Shown: positions 46,428 to 56,894 of the stretch, one piece after another | Position numbering within the stretch: position 1 is the stretch's first letter | Layout of the letters: every line of letters starts with the position of its first letter | Assembly (NCBI GenBank): GCA_900313005.1 | Contig: ONZJ01000002.1 | Coordinates: 2,771,303-2,835,302, forward strand | DNA length: 64,000 nt | Source: Rhodobacteraceae bacterium EL129 | Lineage (GTDB): Bacteria; Pseudomonadota; Alphaproteobacteria; Rhodobacterales; Rhodobacteraceae | Direction: 5' to 3' | The notes under the pieces: model-generated | What the model saw: the letters and a program-made list of their open reading frames with translations, nothing else | What the model was told of the DNA's origin: nothing | Database searches by the model: none | Made by a program: the position numbers and the translations under genes

Positions 46428-47257
46428 CATTGAATCAGTTTTTGTAATACCGGTGTCAAAGCTTGCGCTGCTTCAGCATGCGAGATTGGTCCCAAAAGTT
46501 CCGACGCAGCTGCTTGCTCGACCCTCGAGTACACCATTCCATTTGTTCCAGACGCCACGGCCTTGGGGCTTTCAAACACCTCGACCACCTCAACACCGTG
46601 GCTGCACACCGCTTCGATCATCGGGCGCGTCACCAACGCCGGATCAAGAGAGACATCAGGGCTGTCATTATCCTGACTTGGCCGACGTTTGGAAAACCAG
46701 AACAGCACCACATCATTTTCTATCTTGCTCAGCAACAGGCGCATGCGTGATACCCAAGCTGTTTGCAGTTCCTTCCGCAACATGGAGAACCGATCAGGAG
46801 CGCGGCTTTGCAAATGCTGCAGCATGTGACGTGTGAAGTGGAATTCGCTGAAGTCGACCTCGGGGAAAACCTCTCGCATCAATGCCATCGGAGCGACGAA
46901 CCGATCATTGCGCCGGGGGTGCACGGAATAAAACCTGTTGGACATATTTTGCGCGCAGGGCACTTGGAACACCACCGCCCGGGCCGATTGGGCGGCTTGC
47001 AACACCCCTGCATCATGCAGGAAGACATCCACACCGGCATTGGCCCATCCAAAGTTGACACAGGCCATGCCAAGCTTCTGTTCGATCTGGTTCACAAACG
47101 GATCGGCAATGAATTTCCCGTATGTGTCCGTTCCTCCAAGGAAGGCCACGTAATCTTCATCCAGTGCCCTCTTGGGGCCGCGAAACAAAAGTTTAGATCC
47201 GGGATACTCACACGGATCATAGTTCAGGGAGCTGTCCCCTAGCTTTTCATAGACCAT
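46427..47257 (-). CDS. DUF6473-like protein
   Basis: A 276-residue protein resembling the DUF6473 proteins common in Rhodobacteraceae. The N-terminus SLNYDPCEYPGSKLLFRGP and the block DEDYVAFLGGTDTYGKFI are the recognisable parts; the latter may be a nucleotide- or GDSL-like loop. NFGWANAGVDVFLHDAGVL follows. Function is unknown. I start at ATG 47257 after GGTGGTGAT; an in-frame ATG at 47284 adds nine residues. It ends inside the etfBA terminator. Confidence 0.65.
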   Translation of the reverse strand: MVYEKLGDSSLNYDPCEYPGSKLLFRGPKRALDEDYVAFLGGTDTYGKFIADPFVNQIEQKLGMACVNFGWANAGVDVFLHDAGVLQAAQSARAVVFQVPCAQNMSNRFYSVHPRRNDRFVAPMALMREVFPEVDFSEFHFTRHMLQHLQSRAPDRFSMLRKELQTAWVSRMRLLLSKIENDVVLFWFSKRRPSQDNDSPDVSLDPALVTRPMIEAVCSHGVEVVEVFESPKAVASGTNGMVYSRVEQAAASELLGPISHAEAAQALTPVLQKLIQ

Positions 47258-47417
47258 ATCACCACCAATTTTAGTCACCCACATAGTGATATGGCCGGGA
47301 ATACTTGCGAATTCGCTAATGGTAAAATTCGGGGAAAGTTTTAACCGCCTCTTCCCCTTGCAGCCCGGACCAGCACACGCCTATGGTGTGCCCAACCACG
47401 ACGGACGGAGCAGCCGC

Positions 47418-48293
47418 ATGGATATTCAAAACGTTGGAATTGTTGGCGCTGGCCAGATGGGCAGTGGGATCGCGCATGTGATGGCTGTGGCGGGGTATGA
47501 AGTTCTTTTGACTGACATCACCCAGGATGCCTTGGATGCGGCATTGGCGACCATCAGCAAAAACATGGACCGTCAGGTGGCAAAGGGCATCCTGACGGAT
47601 GCAGACAAGGCTGCGGCCCTGGCCAGGATCAATGTGACTTTGACGCTGGCAGATCTTGGCCCCAGTGATCTCATCATCGAAGCTGCGACCGAACGGGAAA
47701 CCGTCAAACAAGCCATCTTTGATGAACTGCTGCCGCATCTGGCGGATCATACGATCCTAACCTCGAACACGTCGTCTATCTCGATCACCCGGCTGGCCAG
47801 CCGCACCGACCGGCCCGAAAAATTCATGGGATTTCATTTCATGAACCCCGTGCCGATCATGCAGCTGGTCGAATTGATCCGGGGGATTGCAACCGATAAA
47901 GAAACCTACGACGCATGCCTCCAGGTTGTTGAAAAAATTGGGAAAACAGCAGCATCTGCCGAAGATTTCCCCGCGTTCATCGTTAACCGCATCCTGATGC
48001 CTATGATCAACGAAGCCGTCTATACGCTCTATGAGGGTGTGGGATCGGTTCAGTCCATTGATCAGTCGATGAAGCTGGGGGCGAACCACCCCATGGGGCC
48101 GCTTGAACTGGCGGATTTCATCGGTCTTGATACCTGTCTTGCCATTATGAACGTGCTGCATGATGGGCTTGCGGACACCAAGTATCGCCCCTGCCCTTTG
48201 CTAACCAAATATGTCGAGGCAGGTTGGCTGGGACGCAAAACGCAGCGCGGGTTTTATGATTATCGTGGCGAGGTGCCGGTACCGACGCGCTGA
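47418..48293 (+). CDS. 3-hydroxybutyryl-CoA dehydrogenase
   Basis: A 291-residue 3-hydroxyacyl-CoA dehydrogenase. The NAD site is GIVGAGQMGSGIAHVMAVAG. SNTSSISITRLA, GFHFMNPVPIMQLVELIRG and NRILMPMINEAVYTLYEGV carry the catalytic His/Glu pair region. The C-terminal part GANHPMGPLELADFIGLDTC is typical of the single-function enzyme (Hbd/PaaH) of butyrate, polyhydroxybutyrate or phenylacetate metabolism. ATG 47418 follows CGGAGCAG. Closeness to etfBA fits acyl-CoA oxidation. Confidence 0.9.
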   Translation: MDIQNVGIVGAGQMGSGIAHVMAVAGYEVLLTDITQDALDAALATISKNMDRQVAKGILTDADKAAALARINVTLTLADLGPSDLIIEAATERETVKQAIFDELLPHLADHTILTSNTSSISITRLASRTDRPEKFMGFHFMNPVPIMQLVELIRGIATDKETYDACLQVVEKIGKTAASAEDFPAFIVNRILMPMINEAVYTLYEGVGSVQSIDQSMKLGANHPMGPLELADFIGLDTCLAIMNVLHDGLADTKYRPCPLLTKYVEAGWLGRKTQRGFYDYRGEVPVPTR

Positions 48294-48296
48294 GCT

Positions 48297-49166
48297 TTAG
48301 TCTTGGCCCAGCGACAGCGTGTGTTCGCGCAGCCAGGCCATAAACCCGCGCGGATCAGACTCGAGCATCTTCATCTGCTCATCGTCAATCACCTTACCCA
48401 CAACAGGTTTCTGCGGGTTGTTGCAGCTTTTGACAACCTCATGCAGCAGCAAGCCTTGCCGTACCGTAGGCGAGATGCGGTTGGCCATCTGATACACCCG
48501 GCTATTGGATCCGGGGAAGTAGATCGGCAGAACCTTGGCCCCTGAACGGCGGATCATTTGCGCGGTGAAGACGTTCCAATCGCGTTCAATTACCGGGCCC
48601 ATCAATGTGTCGGATGACGCCACGACACCCGAAGGGAACACGCTGATCAGCCCTCCCTCTTTGAGATGAGCCATCGCTTTCGAGCGCATTTCAACCGATT
48701 TGCGTTGTGCCTCGGGGTCGTGCGGAAAAGGCACGGGGATCATGTAGGAGGCTGCGACCTCGTCAATCCCTGTCAGCAATGCGCGGGTTAGAATTTTGTA
48801 GTCGGTTCGGCGACGTCCAATCAGATCAGCCAGGATCATTCCGTCCACCAACCCATGCGGATGGTTGGCCACAGCCACGATAGGGCCGTCCAAGGGAATA
48901 TTATCGAGCTCGTCTTCGGGGGTGAGCAGATCTATCCCCATCGTATCCAGAGCCGCGCGCCAGAAGGGCTGCCCGGTGGGTGCGCCCTTTTTCTCGAACG
49001 CGCGGATCATGCGCACAATGGTCAGTTTGCCAGTAAACCATTCAATGCTGCGGATGATCGACGCCGTCCAAGGGCTGTCAAACGAGTTGGCATAGGTCAG
49101 GCTGCGGCGGTCGTACTTGGTAAACGACACCGTTTCATCCGTTTGATCCTGAAGCTTGTCTGCCAC
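48297..49166 (-). CDS. lysophospholipid-type acyltransferase
   Basis: A 289-residue PlsC-family protein. The acyl-acceptor motif reads NHPHGLVDGMILADL (NHxxxxD form), and ISVFPSGVVAS with VLPIYFPGSNS are the later blocks. Such enzymes acylate lysophosphatidate, lyso-ornithine lipid or similar acceptors at the inner membrane. It ends 4 bp from the dehydrogenase stop in convergent orientation. Which lipid is made cannot be told. Confidence 0.78.
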   Translation of the reverse strand: MADKLQDQTDETVSFTKYDRRSLTYANSFDSPWTASIIRSIEWFTGKLTIVRMIRAFEKKGAPTGQPFWRAALDTMGIDLLTPEDELDNIPLDGPIVAVANHPHGLVDGMILADLIGRRRTDYKILTRALLTGIDEVAASYMIPVPFPHDPEAQRKSVEMRSKAMAHLKEGGLISVFPSGVVASSDTLMGPVIERDWNVFTAQMIRRSGAKVLPIYFPGSNSRVYQMANRISPTVRQGLLLHEVVKSCNNPQKPVVGKVIDDEQMKMLESDPRGFMAWLREHTLSLGQD

Positions 49167-49207
49167 CTGATCTGGTTCCCATCCCCGTGCGCGCCGCTTT
49201 GGCGCGT

Positions 49208-49486
49208 TTACATCTCTTCCCCGAAGCGGTCGGCGACCAAGGCCTCAATCGCGTCGGCCAGTGCCTCGGCATCGGGACCCGAAGTTTGCACGTCAATAGT
49301 CTTTCCACGAGAGGCTGCCAACATCAAAAGCCCCATGATGCTGTCGCCGCCCGAAGATTGCCCGTCGTGTGACACTTCTGCGTGGGCATCAAAGCCTTCG
49401 ACGACTTCGACCAATTTGGCCGCCGCACGGGCGTGCAGACCCTTTTCGTTCACGATCTTAAGCTGCCGCTCTGTTTTATCAGTCAT
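49208..49486 (-). CDS. HPr-family phosphocarrier protein
   Basis: A 92-residue HPr. The phosphoryl His is H18 in GLHARAAAK and the regulatory Ser is S49 in GGDSIMGLLML, the site used by HPr kinase. It works with the EIIA-Man-type protein upstream and HprK in a regulatory PTS that lacks sugar permeases in this region. Alphaproteobacteria use this chain to sense carbon/nitrogen balance. Confidence 0.93.
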   Translation of the reverse strand: MTDKTERQLKIVNEKGLHARAAAKLVEVVEGFDAHAEVSHDGQSSGGDSIMGLLMLAASRGKTIDVQTSGPDAEALADAIEALVADRFGEEM

Positions 49487-49513
49487 ATTGTTCTGTCCCT
49501 ACGCAATACGCGG

Positions 49514-49906
49514 CTATTCTGCTGAAACATTGTGGCTGTCAATGTATTTGCGCCCAGCATCAAGGGCCGCACGCACCGCCTCGGGCAGTGGCTTATCCCG
49601 GCATTTGGCCAATTTGATCAGCATGGGCAAGTTCGCCCCATAGAGAATACGCCGATCTTCCGGGCGGCAGGCCTTCAGCGCCAAGTTCGAGGGTGATCCG
49701 CCGAAAATATCGGTGACGATGACAACGCCATTGCCGGTGTCCACCTCATCAGCGGCAATACAAATCTCGGCTTGCTTGGCTTCGCGGTCATGATCGCGGT
49801 CTATCGAAATGGCGCGGATCGCAGATTGCGGACCGACAACATGAATGATGGCCGACAGGTACTCCCGGGCCAAACCGCCATGTGCCACGATCACGATACC
49901 GATCAA
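49514..49906 (-). CDS. PTS EIIA component, mannose family
   Basis: A 130-residue EIIA-Man domain with the active His at position 9 (GIVIVAHGGLAREYL) and VIVTDIFGGSPSNLALK. No EIIB/C/D genes are nearby, so it probably has a regulatory role, taking phosphate from HPr. It starts 7 bp after the rapZ stop in the same minus-strand operon. Confidence 0.92.
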   Translation of the reverse strand: MIGIVIVAHGGLAREYLSAIIHVVGPQSAIRAISIDRDHDREAKQAEICIAADEVDTGNGVVIVTDIFGGSPSNLALKACRPEDRRILYGANLPMLIKLAKCRDKPLPEAVRAALDAGRKYIDSHNVSAE

Positions 49907-49913
49907 CGCTGTC

Positions 49914-50864
49914 TCACTCCTTCGCGGCGAAGGATTGGGGTGTTGCCGTTGCTGCCCGTTCCAATTCGCGATGCCTTATAGACACCTGCCAGCCCTTGTC
50001 TGCAAGGGCAATCGCCAAAGTTTCTGCCATTGCGACGCTGCGATGTTGCCCCCCGGTACACCCAAAGCCGAGCGACAAATAGGCTTTGCCTTCCGCCTCG
50101 TAGGCAGGCAGCAACAAGAGGGCCAGATCCCTGACCTTCTCGGAGAACCCCGCATAGAGCGGGTCTTGTGCGACATAGGCTTGGACTTGCGGATCACGGC
50201 CATCCAAGCGGCGCAAATTGGCGTCCCAATGCGGATTGCGCAGAAAGCGACAATCCAGAACCATGTCGAGCCCCCGCGGCAATCCGCGCTTGTACGAAAA
50301 CGATTGCAGCGAAACGGACAGCCGCTGTGCCCCGGCCGGGGCAAACCAGCTGTCGAGCTGGGCGCGCAGATCATGCGGGGACATGTCTGAGGTATCGAGC
50401 AGAATATCCGCACGTACGCGAATGGGCGCCAGCAGGTCCAGCTCGCGGCGGATACCCATATCCGGCGTCTCACCCGGTGCCAAAGGATGGCGGCGACGCG
50501 TTTCAGAAAACCGGCGCAACAGGATATCGCTGCGACAATCGAGATACAGCACCTGCATCGGAGTGCCGTCTGCGCTAAAGCGGTCGATCAACTCGATCAA
50601 GGCCGCCGTAGAGAAATCCCGGTTGCGCACATCAATGCCCAGCGCCAGTGGCTTGTCCGGTACAGGCCCATCCAACAAGCGCGGTAGAAGGGATAGTGGC
50701 ATATTGTCGATCGCCTCAAACCCCATATCCTCAAGCGCGTGAATCGCAGTTGTGCGCCCGGCCCCCGACGGGCCAGTCACCAGCACAAGGCGGCTGTTGG
50801 GAACATCTCGGCTGGACGTGTCTGGGGGCCGGTCAGGCAATGCGGTCTCCTTTGAGGTAGGCAC
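49914..50864 (-). CDS. rapZ: RapZ-family nucleotide-binding protein
   Basis: A 316-residue P-loop protein. The Walker A is [54 protein letters not shown] and a C-terminal [16 protein letters not shown] domain are RapZ signatures. In E. coli RapZ guides RNase E to a small RNA; in alphaproteobacteria it is kept next to the PTS and HprK, where its role is less clear. Its first 32 bp overlap hprK. Confidence 0.92.
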   Translation of the reverse strand: MPTSKETALPDRPPDTSSRDVPNSRLVLVTGPSGAGRTTAIHALEDMGFEAIDNMPLSLLPRLLDGPVPDKPLALGIDVRNRDFSTAALIELIDRFSADGTPMQVLYLDCRSDILLRRFSETRRRHPLAPGETPDMGIRRELDLLAPIRVRADILLDTSDMSPHDLRAQLDSWFAPAGAQRLSVSLQSFSYKRGLPRGLDMVLDCRFLRNPHWDANLRRLDGRDPQVQAYVAQDPLYAGFSEKVRDLALLLLPAYEAEGKAYLSLGFGCTGGQHRSVAMAETLAIALADKGWQVSIRHRELERAATATPQSFAAKE

Positions 50865-51273
50865 AGAGGGATGCAGGAAAATGTGGGGTGTCTGCGCGCC
50901 GTATCAAGGGCACCTCCACCCCGAGAATATTGGTACGGCGTGGGTGCGGCAACCGTTCCGTTTCCAGTTCATCCATGGTGACGACCATCCGCACAATTGC
51001 AGGACCGGCATAGGGTGCGGCCAGAATGCCCAGGAAACGCGCCTCGATCTGTGCTTTAATCGGCTCGGGGGCTGTTGCAATCAATCTTTCGCTATCATGA
51101 GATAGAATGGTGCGATCATCAGCAACAAGGCCTGCCCCCAGCGACAGCATTTGAAGGGCTAGTGAGGATTTGCCCTGACCCGAAGCCCCGGTTATCAGAA
51201 CGGCGTGTCCCTCGATGGCGACGCAACTGGCGTGGACGGTTACAGGTGATTGTTCGGAAGTCGCCTGAGCCAT
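50833..51273 (-). CDS. hprK: short HPr kinase/phosphorylase
   Basis: A 146-residue HprK with only the catalytic C-terminal domain: the P-loop is [18 protein letters not shown], and [11 protein letters not shown] and [12 protein letters not shown] follow. Gram-positive HprK is about 310 residues; the short form is normal in alphaproteobacteria. It phosphorylates HPr on Ser. It overlaps rapZ and lies 3 bp downstream of chvG, linking PTS state with the two-component system. Confidence 0.9.
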   Translation of the reverse strand: MAQATSEQSPVTVHASCVAIEGHAVLITGASGQGKSSLALQMLSLGAGLVADDRTILSHDSERLIATAPEPIKAQIEARFLGILAAPYAGPAIVRMVVTMDELETERLPHPRRTNILGVEVPLIRRADTPHFPASLCAYLKGDRIA

Positions 51274-51276
51274 GGC

Positions 51277-52986
51277 TCAGACCGGCAAACCCACGACGAA
51301 ACGCGCGCCCAGCGGATCTGACGTGATATCGGCATCAGTGGGGCGGATGTTTTCCGCCCAGATTACACCGTCATGCGCTTCGACGATTTGCTTGGAGATC
51401 GCCAGGCCCAGACCTGAGTTGTTGCCAAAGTCCTTTTCGGAGCGTTCAGAATAGAACCGCTTGAAAATCTTGCCAAGTGCAACTTCCGGGATGCCGGGGC
51501 CTGTATCCTCAACCACCACCAGCACGCGGTTGTCGCGTTTGCGGGCCCAAACCCGGATCGCGTCCCCTTCTTCGCAAAAGCTGACAGCGTTTGTGATCAG
51601 GTTGACAAAGACCTGCGCCAGCCGCGCCTCAAGCCCCATAAGAACGATGGGTTTGTCAGGGAAGTCAGTGATGAAGTCGATGCCTTTTTGATTGGCATCC
51701 TCGCCCAGATATTGCCCCAGATTGCGCAGCATGGTCAGTAGATCAAAGGCTTCCTGCTCCTCCTTGACCAATTCACTGTCGAGCCGCGAGGCGTTGGAAA
51801 TGTCGCTGACAAGACGGTCCAGCCGGCGCACGTCATGTTCGATGACATCCAGCAGTTTGGTGCGCTGATCGTCGCGTTTCGCGAAATGCAATGTGCCAAC
51901 CGCTGAGCGCAGAGAGGCCAGCGGGTTCTTGATCTCATGGGCCACGTCGGCTGCAAATTGTTCGTTGCTGTCAATTCGGTGATACAGCGCTGTGACCATA
52001 CCTCTAAGCGCACCGCTGAGACGGCCGATTTCATCGGGGCGCGCCGTGAGGTCTGGGATGCGAATACGCCCTCCTGCCTTGCCGTTGTTGCGGTCACCGC
52101 CGATTTCCGCGGCTGAGGCCAGGTCGGATATCGGGTTCGAAATGGTTGAGGCGAGGATCAGACTGAGGCCGACCGAGACCAGTGTGGCGATGATGAACAT
52201 CTGCAACACGCGTTCGCGTTCGGACCGGACGAGATTGTCAATTTCCCCGGACGCACTGATCAACGCGACCACGCCAACAGACGTGCCATCATGCAAAATG
52301 GGCGTCGCAACAGAGAACACGCTATTGCCGCCAATCTCGCCAGAGGACACCTGGGTGCCGTTGCGGATGGTTTCAGGCACAAGGGCACGCGTGCTGTCTT
52401 CTGTGCTGATCTCTTCGCCCGAACCACTGATCAGAGCAAACGGGGCCGACACCCAATCCCAAACCTGGGTCAAGGCATCGGTGATGAGAGTTGGGCGCGC
52501 TTTGGCCTCTTCTCCGGTTTGGGCGCGGGTGCCCAGAGTTTGACCGGCGAGTGTGCCATTGACGTCAAAGACGAACACTTCAACCCCTTGGCGGATGTTC
52601 ACCTTTTCCAGAGTGGCCCCCACATCCACACCGTCTCCTGTTACCAGGTTGACAGGCGCACCGGTTGGCAACTGGGCTTCAAACACATCCGCGACCAGCT
52701 CGGCTTCGCCGACAAGACCGTTGGCCAGTTGCAGGGCAAGACCATCGCGGGAGGAGTTAAGGTACAAAATACCCGCAACAAGAATGTTGAGGGCGATCAG
52801 GTTGAAGGTGACAATCTTGCGCGTCAGCGAGGATTTTCTAAGCGAAAATACCCCGCGCCCTTCGCGGCGTTCGCGAAGTTCGTCTTCGACGTGGTTGTCT
52901 GGGGCGACGAACTCGTCGCCCAGCACTACATCCCCGTCTTTACGGGACGCCGTATCGCGCACGTTAATCCCTTCGGCTAACGCCAT
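51277..52986 (-). CDS. chvG: ChvG-type sensor histidine kinase
   Basis: A 569-residue membrane kinase. Membrane segments lie at about 57-76 and 262-284 with a periplasmic sensor domain between. A HAMP-like stretch follows (TISNPISDLASAAEIGG). The phosphoryl His is H350 in FAADVAHEIKNPLASLRSA, and the ATPase has VNLITNAVSFCEEGD, DTGPGIPE and NNSGLGLAISKQIVEAH. ChvG/ExoS kinases sense envelope or acid stress and signal to ChvI. Its start overlaps the chvI stop (TAATG reading on the minus strand). Confidence 0.93.
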   Translation of the reverse strand: MALAEGINVRDTASRKDGDVVLGDEFVAPDNHVEDELRERREGRGVFSLRKSSLTRKIVTFNLIALNILVAGILYLNSSRDGLALQLANGLVGEAELVADVFEAQLPTGAPVNLVTGDGVDVGATLEKVNIRQGVEVFVFDVNGTLAGQTLGTRAQTGEEAKARPTLITDALTQVWDWVSAPFALISGSGEEISTEDSTRALVPETIRNGTQVSSGEIGGNSVFSVATPILHDGTSVGVVALISASGEIDNLVRSERERVLQMFIIATLVSVGLSLILASTISNPISDLASAAEIGGDRNNGKAGGRIRIPDLTARPDEIGRLSGALRGMVTALYHRIDSNEQFAADVAHEIKNPLASLRSAVGTLHFAKRDDQRTKLLDVIEHDVRRLDRLVSDISNASRLDSELVKEEQEAFDLLTMLRNLGQYLGEDANQKGIDFITDFPDKPIVLMGLEARLAQVFVNLITNAVSFCEEGDAIRVWARKRDNRVLVVVEDTGPGIPEVALGKIFKRFYSERSEKDFGNNSGLGLAISKQIVEAHDGVIWAENIRPTDADITSDPLGARFVVGLPV

Positions 52987-53687
52987 TATTCTTCGTTGTA
53001 CCTGTAACCGATACCATAAAGTGTTTCGATTGCCGAGAACTCAGAATCGGCCATTCTCAGCTTTTTGCGAAGGCGTTTGATGTGGCTGTCGATCGTGCGA
53101 TCATCCACATAAACCTGATCGTCATAGGCCACGTCCATCAGCTGATCACGGCTTTTGACAAAGCCTGGGCGTTGGGCGAGGGCCTGCAACAAAAGGAATT
53201 CGGTGACTGTCAGGGTCACATCCTTGCCTTTCCAGGTCACGGCGTGGCGCAACGGATCCATCCGCAGCTCACCGCGTTCAATCACCTTGGTTTCCTCAGG
53301 TGCCGGCCCCTCATCGCTTTCGAGGGCGTCTTGGCGCCGCAGCAATGCGCGGATGCGTTCGACCAGAAGGCGTTGCGAAAACGGTTTCTTGACGTAGTCA
53401 TCGGCGCCCATGCGCAGACCCAGTACTTCGTCAATCTCATCGTCTTTGGAGGTGAGGAAGATCACCGGCATCGAAGATTTCTGCCGAAGCCGCTGCAACA
53501 GATCCATCCCATCCATGCGCGGCATCTTGATATCCAGAACGGCCATATCGGGCAGTTTCTTGCTGAACGCATCAAACGCTTGCTGTCCGTCATTATAGGT
53601 TTCGACCTCAAAACCTTCGGCTTCGAGTGTCATTGATACTGATGTCAGAATATTCCTGTCATCGTCCACGAGGGCGATTTTAGACAT
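52986..53687 (-). CDS. chvI: ChvI-type response regulator
   Basis: A 233-residue OmpR-type regulator. The receiver has D52 ([12 protein letters not shown]), D8-D10 acidic pocket and K in VKKPFSQ. The DNA-binding part ends [20 protein letters not shown]. It pairs with ChvG. Divergent pckA is a classic neighbour in alphaproteobacteria and, in several species, under ChvI control. Confidence 0.94.
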   Translation of the reverse strand: MSKIALVDDDRNILTSVSMTLEAEGFEVETYNDGQQAFDAFSKKLPDMAVLDIKMPRMDGMDLLQRLRQKSSMPVIFLTSKDDEIDEVLGLRMGADDYVKKPFSQRLLVERIRALLRRQDALESDEGPAPEETKVIERGELRMDPLRHAVTWKGKDVTLTVTEFLLLQALAQRPGFVKSRDQLMDVAYDDQVYVDDRTIDSHIKRLRKKLRMADSEFSAIETLYGIGYRYNEE

Positions 53688-54036
53688 GCCTGTTTTCCTT
53701 GTACTGCTCTATTTGCCTGCTTTTTTCCGTCACTATGTGCATTATTTCCCTTTACAATCAATCCCAATATGCGAATCGGATTCGCTTTCCTTTGTGATTG
53801 AGACAAAAAATCCATTAGGATTGACTGAATTTGCGCAAAATAACCGGACATTTGTTGGCCCAAACCATGTCCGAAAAATGCTGATAGCGCTATCGTTCAT
53901 TTGGTTGCGCTAACTGCGCCAAACCACCCTGTCCTTTCACAGAAGCGTCATGTTAAGAGGCCCCAAACGGGCGGTATACCGTTTGCGACCAAGCACTCAC
54001 CGCCTGGGCAGAACATGCGCACAGGAGCAAGACACA
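53688..54036. promoter_or_regulatory. divergent chvI / pckA promoter region
   Basis: 349 bp without a gene. It contains a near-perfect palindrome GCGAATCGGATTCGC at 53771-53785 (7-bp arms around one base), which could be a regulator site. Runs of AT-rich sequence near 53725-53830 fit promoters for both directions. No direct evidence shows which regulator binds. Confidence 0.45.
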
Positions 54037-55635
54037 ATGGCATTTGGACGGGTAAACCCGCAATTCCGGCTTGAAGATCAAGGCATCACCGGGCTGGGCA
54101 ATGTCTATTACAACATGATCGAACCTGCCCTGATTGAAGCGGCGCTTCAAAACGGCGAAGGCGATCTGGGCAAAGGCGGAACCTTTCTGGTGACCACCGG
54201 AAAATTCACTGGCCGGTCGCCCAAGGACAAGCACGTTGTCAAAACCGATAGTGTGAAAGACACGATCTGGTGGGAGAACAACGCGGCGATGTCTCCCGAG
54301 GGCTTTGACGCGCTTTATGATGACATGATCGCCCATATGCAGGGCAAAGATTACTACGTGCAGGATTTGACAGGCGGCGCGGACCCCGCCCATTCGATCA
54401 AGGTGCGCATGATCACTGAAATGGCCTGGCATGGCCTCTTCATCCGCCACTTGCTGCGTCGCCCTGACAGCGAAACACTGAAAGACTTTGTTGCCGATTT
54501 TACCGTGATCAACTGCCCTTCGTTCCAAGCGGACCCGAAAAAGCACGATTGCCGGTCGGAAACCGTGATTGCTATGAACTTCGATCGCAAGATCATCTTG
54601 ATCGGCGGTACGGAGTACGCGGGCGAGAACAAGAAATCAGTATTCACACTGCTGAATTACCTGCTGCCTGAAAAAGGCATCATGCCGATGCACTGCTCGG
54701 CCAACCACGCCAATAACAACCCAGTTGATACAGCGATCTTCTTTGGTCTGTCGGGCACGGGCAAAACTACCCTGTCGGCTGATCCCCAACGGACGTTGAT
54801 TGGCGATGACGAACATGGCTGGTCCAACCGCGGCACCTTCAATTTTGAAGGCGGCTGCTATGCCAAGACAATCAATCTGGATCCAACAGCCGAACCTGAA
54901 ATTTACGCCACGACCGAAAAGTTCGGCACAGTGATCGAAAACATGGTGTTTGATCCCGAAACGCTGGAGCTTGATTTCGAGGATGACAGCCTAACAGCCA
55001 ACATGCGCTGTGCTTATCCGCTGGAGTACATCTCGAATGCGTCCAGCTCGGCTATGGGTGGACATCCAAAGAACATCATCATGCTGACCTGTGATGCCTT
55101 TGGTGTTCTGCCGCCCATTGCGAGGCTGACGCCGGCGCAGGCGATGTATCACTTTCTGTCCGGTTTCACCTCCAAGGTGGCCGGCACCGAGCGTGGTATC
55201 ACCGAGCCCGAGCCCACATTCTCAACCTGTTTCGGCGCGCCGTTCATGCCACGCCGCCCCGAGGTCTACGGCAACTTGCTGCGCGATAAGATCAGCACGC
55301 ACGGATCCACATGCTGGCTGGTCAACACCGGCTGGACAGGTGGCGCGTATGGTACGGGATCGCGGATGCCGATCAAGGCCACTCGCGCCTTGCTGACCGC
55401 CGCGTTGGATGGATCATTGTCAAAGGTCGAGTTCCGTAAGGATGAAAACTTTGGCTTTGAAGTCCCGGTCGAGGCCCCCGGCGTGCCACCCGTTCTGCTG
55501 AACCCGCGCCGCACATGGGACAAGCCTGACAGCTATGACCGTCAAGCTGCCAAGCTGGTGCGAATGTTCGCGGATAACTTTGAGCAGTACCTGCCTTACA
55601 TTGATGACGATGTGAAAGCGGCAGCCATCGGCTAG
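54037..55635 (+). CDS. pckA: ATP-dependent phosphoenolpyruvate carboxykinase
   Basis: A 532-residue PckA of usual length. The nucleotide site is [20 protein letters not shown], followed by [33 protein letters not shown] and [14 protein letters not shown] are further signatures. It converts oxaloacetate and ATP to PEP and CO2 for gluconeogenesis. ATG 54037 follows CAGGAGCAAG; an in-frame ATG at 53950 would add a 29-residue non-family extension. Confidence 0.97.
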   Translation: MAFGRVNPQFRLEDQGITGLGNVYYNMIEPALIEAALQNGEGDLGKGGTFLVTTGKFTGRSPKDKHVVKTDSVKDTIWWENNAAMSPEGFDALYDDMIAHMQGKDYYVQDLTGGADPAHSIKVRMITEMAWHGLFIRHLLRRPDSETLKDFVADFTVINCPSFQADPKKHDCRSETVIAMNFDRKIILIGGTEYAGENKKSVFTLLNYLLPEKGIMPMHCSANHANNNPVDTAIFFGLSGTGKTTLSADPQRTLIGDDEHGWSNRGTFNFEGGCYAKTINLDPTAEPEIYATTEKFGTVIENMVFDPETLELDFEDDSLTANMRCAYPLEYISNASSSAMGGHPKNIIMLTCDAFGVLPPIARLTPAQAMYHFLSGFTSKVAGTERGITEPEPTFSTCFGAPFMPRRPEVYGNLLRDKISTHGSTCWLVNTGWTGGAYGTGSRMPIKATRALLTAALDGSLSKVEFRKDENFGFEVPVEAPGVPPVLLNPRRTWDKPDSYDRQAAKLVRMFADNFEQYLPYIDDDVKAAAIG

Positions 55636-55657
55636 CTTCGAGCTCGTATCCAATTCG

Positions 55658-55690
55658 AAAAGCGCGTTGTTTTGGCAGCGCGCTTTTTCT
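55658..55690 (+). terminator. intrinsic terminator of pckA
   Basis: AAAGCGCG and CGCGCTTT pair around TTGTTTTGGCAG and are followed by TTCTTT, about 24 bp after the pckA stop. Confidence 0.82.
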
Positions 55691-55711
55691 TTGCGCCCCC
55701 AGTCACTCTTC

Positions 55712-56710
55712 TTAAGTTCGGTGTGTTGTCTCATCTGAGCCGGGGCTTAATCCAAACTGTTTAGCCCGTGCTTGCGCTCGATGTGCGGAGTTCTCACCCA
55801 GAAAGGCCCAGATTGAACGTGTCAGGTGATTTGTATTCTCGGATACGGAGTGAATGCGAATTTCCAAGGGGACTCGCAGTGTCTCATTGCCCGCCACAAC
55901 CAAGTTTTTGGACTCCAGATCAGGCGCAATCAGGCTTTCGGGCAACCAGGCGACTCCAAGCCCTTCGCGGGCGCGGATGCGCAGGGCACCCGCCATGGCG
56001 TTTTCATAAACCGGTTGCAGGCGCTCCGGAAGATTGGTTGCCGCCAACATCGGTTTCATGTGCAGCCCGATTGGCGCCTTATCTGTAAACTTGAGAAACG
56101 GCACATCCGAAGCTTGAGATTCCAGATCAAAGATGGGTGTGCCATCCAAGCGCGGCTTGCTGACCGGCACCAAAGCATCCTGTCCGATCACCTGCGACCG
56201 CAGACGACGACGGGCCGGAAAATGTCGCAACACATCCTCTGATGCTCCGTCCGATCCCTGACTGTGGTAGGCGATTACAAAATCAACCTGCCCGTGATGC
56301 AAGTCGTTCAGGCAGTTTGGCAAATCATCCGCTCGCAAACGTGACATGATCGGACCAAAGTTTTCCTCAAACTCTTGCAGCCATGTGGGAAAAAACCGCC
56401 ATCCGATCGAATGTTGGGTTCCAAAGGTGACCGTGTATTTATCTGGCAACGCCTGCGCTTCGCGGATCTGGCCGCGCTCAGTTTCGACCAGATCAACGGC
56501 CTGCTGCCCAACCTCCAGCATCTGGCTTCCTGCACGGGTCAGCCGAACGGGCTGGCGGCTGCGGTCCACCAAAGGGACACCTACCCACGTCTCCAACCCC
56601 TGAATGCGGCGGCTGAATGCCGGTTGGCTGAGATTGGAAAGGCCTGCCGCTTCCGAGAAGTTGCCGGTTCGGGCTAAGTGCCCCAAGTCGCGAAACCATT
56701 CAAAGTTCAT
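55712..56710 (-). CDS. LysR-family regulator
   Basis: A 332-residue LysR protein with an N-terminal HTH (LARTGNFSEAAGLSNLSQPA, FSRRIQGLETWVGVPLVDRS) and a substrate-binding-like effector domain. Two starts are close, ATG 56710 and ATG 56728; neither has a strong RBS. It is divergent from the glycine-betaine-type binding-protein gene (56895), which it may control. Confidence 0.85.
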   Translation of the reverse strand: MNFEWFRDLGHLARTGNFSEAAGLSNLSQPAFSRRIQGLETWVGVPLVDRSRQPVRLTRAGSQMLEVGQQAVDLVETERGQIREAQALPDKYTVTFGTQHSIGWRFFPTWLQEFEENFGPIMSRLRADDLPNCLNDLHHGQVDFVIAYHSQGSDGASEDVLRHFPARRRLRSQVIGQDALVPVSKPRLDGTPIFDLESQASDVPFLKFTDKAPIGLHMKPMLAATNLPERLQPVYENAMAGALRIRAREGLGVAWLPESLIAPDLESKNLVVAGNETLRVPLEIRIHSVSENTNHLTRSIWAFLGENSAHRAQARAKQFGLSPGSDETTHRT

Positions 56711-56894
56711 GCAGGCCACATTATGCAATTTTCACATGATGCTATTTGATTATGACATTGGATGCAAACCTGCTCTTTGGTCCAAGATGGTGTTCGAGCG
56801 GACAGGGATATGTGGCACGTTTCGTGCGGCGCGAAACCTGTCCGGTCCTTAAAAAACCGCGCGAAAAGCGTGGAACACAACAGTGGAGATACTC

